Origin: an uncultured Aquimarina sp.
GTDB taxonomy: Bacteria > Bacteroidota > Bacteroidia > Flavobacteriales > Flavobacteriaceae
Length of the DNA: 64,000 bases
Assembly: GCA_937958985.1 (NCBI GenBank)
Contig: CALGLV010000005.1
Location: 23,482 to 87,481 of the forward strand
Reading direction: 5' to 3'
Below are positions 61,447 to 64,000 of this stretch, piece after piece. How positions within the stretch are numbered: position 1 is the stretch's first letter; the number at the start of each line of letters is the position of its first letter. The notes beneath the pieces were generated by a model. It saw nothing but the letters and a program-made list of their open reading frames with translations. It did not search any database and had not been told where the DNA came from. The position numbers were made by a program, and so were the translations under genes.

Positions 61447-62047
61447 AAATTTGTTATTCGATTTTGGAGACATTTTTATAAACTTAGATAAAACAGCAGT
61501 TTATACCGAATTGAAAAAACTAGGTTGTACGGCTACTGAAGAAGAGATTTTAAGCTTAAATGAAGTTTACGAAATTGGAGATTTTTCTACAGAAGATTTT
61601 ATTCATGAAATGAAACAATTTACACCTAATGCTACCGATCAACAAATAGGCGAGGCATGGAATAGTATATTGAAAGATTTTCCTGTAAAAAGACTAGAGT
61701 TTTTAAAAGCTATAGTCGATTCGGAAGATTATAAAGTGTTTTTAGTTAGTAATACCAATGATTTGCACATTAATTGGATCGCAGAAAATATACCTTTTTA
61801 TGAGGAATTTAAAGACCTTTTCGACCAGTTTTACTTATCGCAAGAAGTTGGGATGCGAAAGCCTAATCCGGCAATTTACCAGCTAATTTTAGATATGAAT
61901 GCTATTAATGCTGAAGAAACTTTATTTATAGATGATACTAAAGAAAACACCGATAGTGCAGCAGCATTGGGGTGTAAGGTTTGGAATTTAAAGCCAGGTG
62001 AAGAAGATGTAACCCAATTATTTACCATTAACAGCGAATTATTTTGA
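61439..62047 (+). CDS. HAD-superfamily hydrolase (YihX-like)
   Basis: 202-residue haloacid dehalogenase-like phosphatase. Motif I is LLFDFGDIFINLD, with the second Asp of DxD replaced by Gly, as in some YihX-type members. Motif II is VFLVSNTN, the Lys motif is MRKPNPAIY, and motif IV is LFIDDTKEN. A helical cap lies at about residues 20-85. The substrate is unknown; the operon position after ribD hints at, but does not prove, a role in dephosphorylating the pyrimidine intermediate of riboflavin synthesis. Confidence 0.87.
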   Translation: MIKNLLFDFGDIFINLDKTAVYTELKKLGCTATEEEILSLNEVYEIGDFSTEDFIHEMKQFTPNATDQQIGEAWNSILKDFPVKRLEFLKAIVDSEDYKVFLVSNTNDLHINWIAENIPFYEEFKDLFDQFYLSQEVGMRKPNPAIYQLILDMNAINAEETLFIDDTKENTDSAAALGCKVWNLKPGEEDVTQLFTINSELF

Positions 62048-62910
62048 TATACATTTTATTAAGTATTGTTTTTTCGAGCGTACTGTTTGTGATTTTTAAG
62101 CTTTTCGGAAAGTTTAAAGTCAATTCATTACAAGCTATAATTTTTAATTATATAACGGCATGTATAGTTGGTTTTTCTGTTTACGGAAAACCATTAAGTA
62201 TAATGAAATTAGCTAGTTTTAACTGGTTTTATTACAGCTTGGGGTTAGGCTTAGTTTTTATTAGTGTTTTTTATGTAATGGCGATAACCACTCAAAAAAA
62301 CGGATTGTCAGTAGTTGCTGTCGCTAGTAAAATGAGTGTGGTTATTCCTATAATGGTAGGTGTTTTTTTATATAATGAAAGTATAGGGCGCTTAAAAGTA
62401 GCAGGGATATTAATAGCTTTAATTTCTATTTATTTGGTAACTGTAAATCCAAACAAAATAAAAGGTAGCACTTTATTGTTTCCTATTTTAGTATTTGTAG
62501 GAAGTGGATTTATAGATGTAAGTTTAAAGTTTTTACAAACAAATTTTGTAAAACAGTCTGATGTTTCGGTGTTTTCGGCCACTTTATTTGGTGCTGCAGG
62601 TTTGGCGGGAATACTTATATTTTTACTGCAAATTTTTCAAGGAAGCTTTAAATTTCAATTTAAAAGTTTAATAGGGGGAATAATACTAGGTGTAGCCAAT
62701 TATTTTTCAATTTACTTTTTAATTAGAGCTATTGGATACAAGGGCTTAGAAAGCTCTACTTTTTTTATAATCAATAATGTAGGAATACTATTTGTAACCG
62801 CTTTACTCGGAGTTATTTTGTTTAGAGAAAAGTTAAGTCAGCAGAACCGTTTGGGTATTTTATTAGCGGTAATAGGCATTGTTTTAGTGAGTCTTTCAGG
62901 AAAGTATTAA
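62044..62910 (+). CDS. EamA/DMT-superfamily transporter
   Basis: 288-residue integral membrane protein with about ten transmembrane helices arranged as two EamA-like halves (for example VGVFLYNESIGRLKVAGILIALISIYLV and TALLGVILFREKLSQQNRLGILLAVIGIVLV). The start is TTG 62044, overlapping the previous stop (TTTTGA). No ATG is available at the N-terminus. Substrate unknown, possibly a metabolite. Fourth gene of the ribD operon. Confidence 0.88.
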   Translation: MIYILLSIVFSSVLFVIFKLFGKFKVNSLQAIIFNYITACIVGFSVYGKPLSIMKLASFNWFYYSLGLGLVFISVFYVMAITTQKNGLSVVAVASKMSVVIPIMVGVFLYNESIGRLKVAGILIALISIYLVTVNPNKIKGSTLLFPILVFVGSGFIDVSLKFLQTNFVKQSDVSVFSATLFGAAGLAGILIFLLQIFQGSFKFQFKSLIGGIILGVANYFSIYFLIRAIGYKGLESSTFFIINNVGILFVTALLGVILFREKLSQQNRLGILLAVIGIVLVSLSGKY

Positions 62911-62912
62911 TA

Positions 62913-63518
62913 ATGCACGACAAGTATAAAACAATCACTAAAGTTTCGGAAGCACATTTATATAAAATTAAAAACAGCAAGTTTTTTGGATATGCGTTTC
63001 CTCTAACTACGGAGGAAGAGGTAAAGGGTTTTATACAACAAATAAAAAAAGAGCACTATAATGCTCGGCATTGGTGTTATGCTTGGCGGTTAGATGTTGA
63101 TCCGGTTCGCTATAGGGCTAATGATGATGGAGAACCTTCAAATACCGCAGGACAGCCAATTTTAGGTCAGTTGCAATCTTTTGAGGTCACTAATGTGTTA
63201 CTAATTGTAGTGCGCTATTTTGGAGGTGTAAAATTAGGGGTAGGTGGCTTAATAAGTGCTTACCGTACCACAGCAAAAGAATGTTTAGAGAGTTGTGAAA
63301 TCATCGAAAAACGCGTTACCGATAATACAGAGTTTCATTTTGAGTATGCTTTAATGAATGAAGTTATGCGAAAAATAAAGCAACATCAATTAATAATAAT
63401 CCGTCAGGATTTTCAGCAAATTTGTAAAATTTGGATTGAAACTCCTAAGAGTGAAACCAATAGCGCCATAGCGATATTAATAGCTATTTATGGCGTAACA
63501 CAGTATATTGAAAATTAA
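62913..63518 (+). CDS. IMPACT family protein (YigZ-like)
   Basis: 201-residue UPF0029/IMPACT protein. The family core is visible: ARHWCYAWRL, the GEPSNTAGQPILGQL stretch and IVVRYFGGVKLGVGGLISAYR. A C-terminal DUF1949-type domain is likely. Eukaryotic IMPACT modulates Gcn2; the bacterial role is uncertain. Last gene of the ribD operon, 2 bases after the transporter. No clear terminator precedes the riboswitch. Confidence 0.92.
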   Translation: MHDKYKTITKVSEAHLYKIKNSKFFGYAFPLTTEEEVKGFIQQIKKEHYNARHWCYAWRLDVDPVRYRANDDGEPSNTAGQPILGQLQSFEVTNVLLIVVRYFGGVKLGVGGLISAYRTTAKECLESCEIIEKRVTDNTEFHFEYALMNEVMRKIKQHQLIIIRQDFQQICKIWIETPKSETNSAIAILIAIYGVTQYIEN

Positions 63519-63562
63519 TTCAAGTAAATACAAAATCTTCTTAATTATTAAAATATCCTAAC

Positions 63563-63570
63563 TACATTTG
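63563..63570 (+). promoter_or_regulatory. Bacteroidota -7 promoter element driving the riboswitch
   Basis: TACATTTG matches TAnnTTTG. The aptamer starts within about 10 bases downstream, exactly where a riboswitch transcript would begin. Confidence 0.6.
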
Positions 63571-63575
63571 CGCCG

Positions 63576-63777
63576 AATTAAGGTTTGCTGAAGTACATTC
63601 ATATTTCAGCGATTAAAAGGGAATTGAGTACTAAATTTAGGTTTAAAATCTCGAGCTGTTCCCGCAACTGTATGCTTAGTAGAAATTTTTCTACGATTGT
63701 AATTAGTACTACTAATGAGTCACTGTACGTAAGTATGGGAAGGCCAATTACAATACGCAAGCCAGGAGACCTGCCTT
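63576..63777 (+). ncRNA. Cobalamin riboswitch
   Basis: Conserved elements of the cobalamin (vitamin B12) aptamer appear in order: AAAAGGGAATTGAGT (63616-63630), GAGCTGTTCCCGCAACTGTA (63653-63672), a variable arm, GAGTCACTGTACG, GTATGGGAAGGCC (63733-63745), and the B12 box AAGCCAGGAGACCTGCC (63759-63775). A 6-bp hairpin (GACTTT/AAGGTC, 63798-63816) just before the start codon may be the expression platform, probably acting on translation. It precedes a TonB-dependent receptor gene. The 64-codon ORF inside it is not a gene. Confidence 0.95.
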
Positions 63778-63823
63778 AGTTTATAATTATAAACGTAGAC
63801 TTTCGGGTAAAAGGTCGCCGCAT

Positions 63824-64000
63824 ATGAACTGGACAACAGCTTACATATTAGTAGGGTTTATACTCTATGGCTTGAATATTCAAGCACAAAAAAAAGGTCA
63901 TCCTGTTAAGGAAAAAGACACTATAACTTCGTTGAATGAAGTTAATGTGTTTGGTGTTAATTTAATTAAGGAGAAAGAAATTAAGGGACAAAAAGTGATT
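63824..64000 (+). CDS. TonB-dependent receptor (BtuB-like), 5' part of gene
   Basis: The first 59 codons of an outer-membrane receptor, running off the window end. A signal peptide ends near LNIQAQ (residue 22), followed by a short linker and TSLNEVNVFGVNLIKE, which fits the TonB-box/plug beginning of such receptors (LNEVxVxG). Control by a cobalamin riboswitch makes vitamin B12 or another corrinoid the likely cargo. The plug and barrel lie beyond the window. Confidence 0.8.
   Translation, partial: MNWTTAYILVGFILYGLNIQAQKKGHPVKEKDTITSLNEVNVFGVNLIKEKEIKGQKVI

Noticed and set aside
63585..63779. 64-codon open frame upstream of the TonB receptor
   Set aside because: It lies wholly within the conserved cobalamin aptamer; the peptide has no protein-like character and the frame is incidental.
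1..64000. CRISPR arrays, transposons, prophage, tRNA or rRNA genes
   Set aside because: Reading the gaps gave no repeat-spacer pattern, transposase, integrase, attachment site or cloverleaf-like sequence.

Overview
The window reads as chromosomal DNA of a member of the Flavobacteriaceae (Bacteroidota). It is AT-rich. It carries a type A and a type B type-IX-secretion (T9SS) sorting domain, SprB/PKD-like secreted proteins, the long Bacteroidota form of signal peptidase I, a DUF3276 PUR-type protein and a WbqC family protein. Promoters repeatedly show the Bacteroidota -7 motif TAnnTTTG. Nearly everything is housekeeping or ordinary accessory metabolism. I see no insertion sequence, prophage, CRISPR array, rRNA or tRNA gene.

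Layout. 1-11.1 kb: end of an M42 peptidase gene, a NUDIX gene broken by an in-frame stop, a TlpA-like thioredoxin lipoprotein, a minus-strand set (kynurenine 3-monooxygenase, GNAT acetyltransferase, small secreted PKD-like protein), a flavin reductase, an ABC exporter half-unit, a DUF3276 protein, a DUF3810 membrane protein with a HExxH motif, and pepD. 11.1-18.3 kb: a glycogen cluster, glgA-glgC-glgB plus a GH31 alpha-glucosidase. 18.3-25.7 kb: GT2 glycosyltransferase, orphan HsdR-N nuclease-fold protein, holA, a hisH-hisA-hisF block, msrA, a small membrane protein, a coiled-coil lipoprotein and an aldo/keto reductase. 25.8-30 kb: a thioredoxin-fold protein lacking one cysteine, a nucleoid-associated protein, a DEAD-box helicase and a second aldo/keto reductase. 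30.1-36.3 kb: one 2050-residue repeat protein with a T9SS type B signal.

36.4-48.3 kb: valS, DUF1573 protein, GNAT, a gene-poor stretch with a possible 17-residue basic peptide gene, DoxX protein, T9SS type A protein, csaA-like gene, M1 aminopeptidase, recG and a CARDB lipoprotein. 48.3-54.7 kb, minus strand: parA-parB-DUF5683 followed by dapB-lepB-wbqC, with yebC upstream. 54.8-63.5 kb: DUF3817 protein, purL, prmC, then a divergent operon of LEA-like lipoprotein, ribD, HAD hydrolase, EamA transporter and IMPACT protein. The window closes with a cobalamin riboswitch in front of the first 59 codons of a TonB-dependent receptor, so vitamin B12 or corrinoid uptake begins here.

The points most worth following are the broken NUDIX gene, the terminator encoded inside the opposing gene near 18.36 kb, the free-standing secreted module that lacks a sorting signal, the cysteine-deficient thioredoxin-like protein, the 17-codon ORF with its own terminator, and the riboswitch-receptor unit. 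I did not find convincing evidence for a wholly new multigene system.
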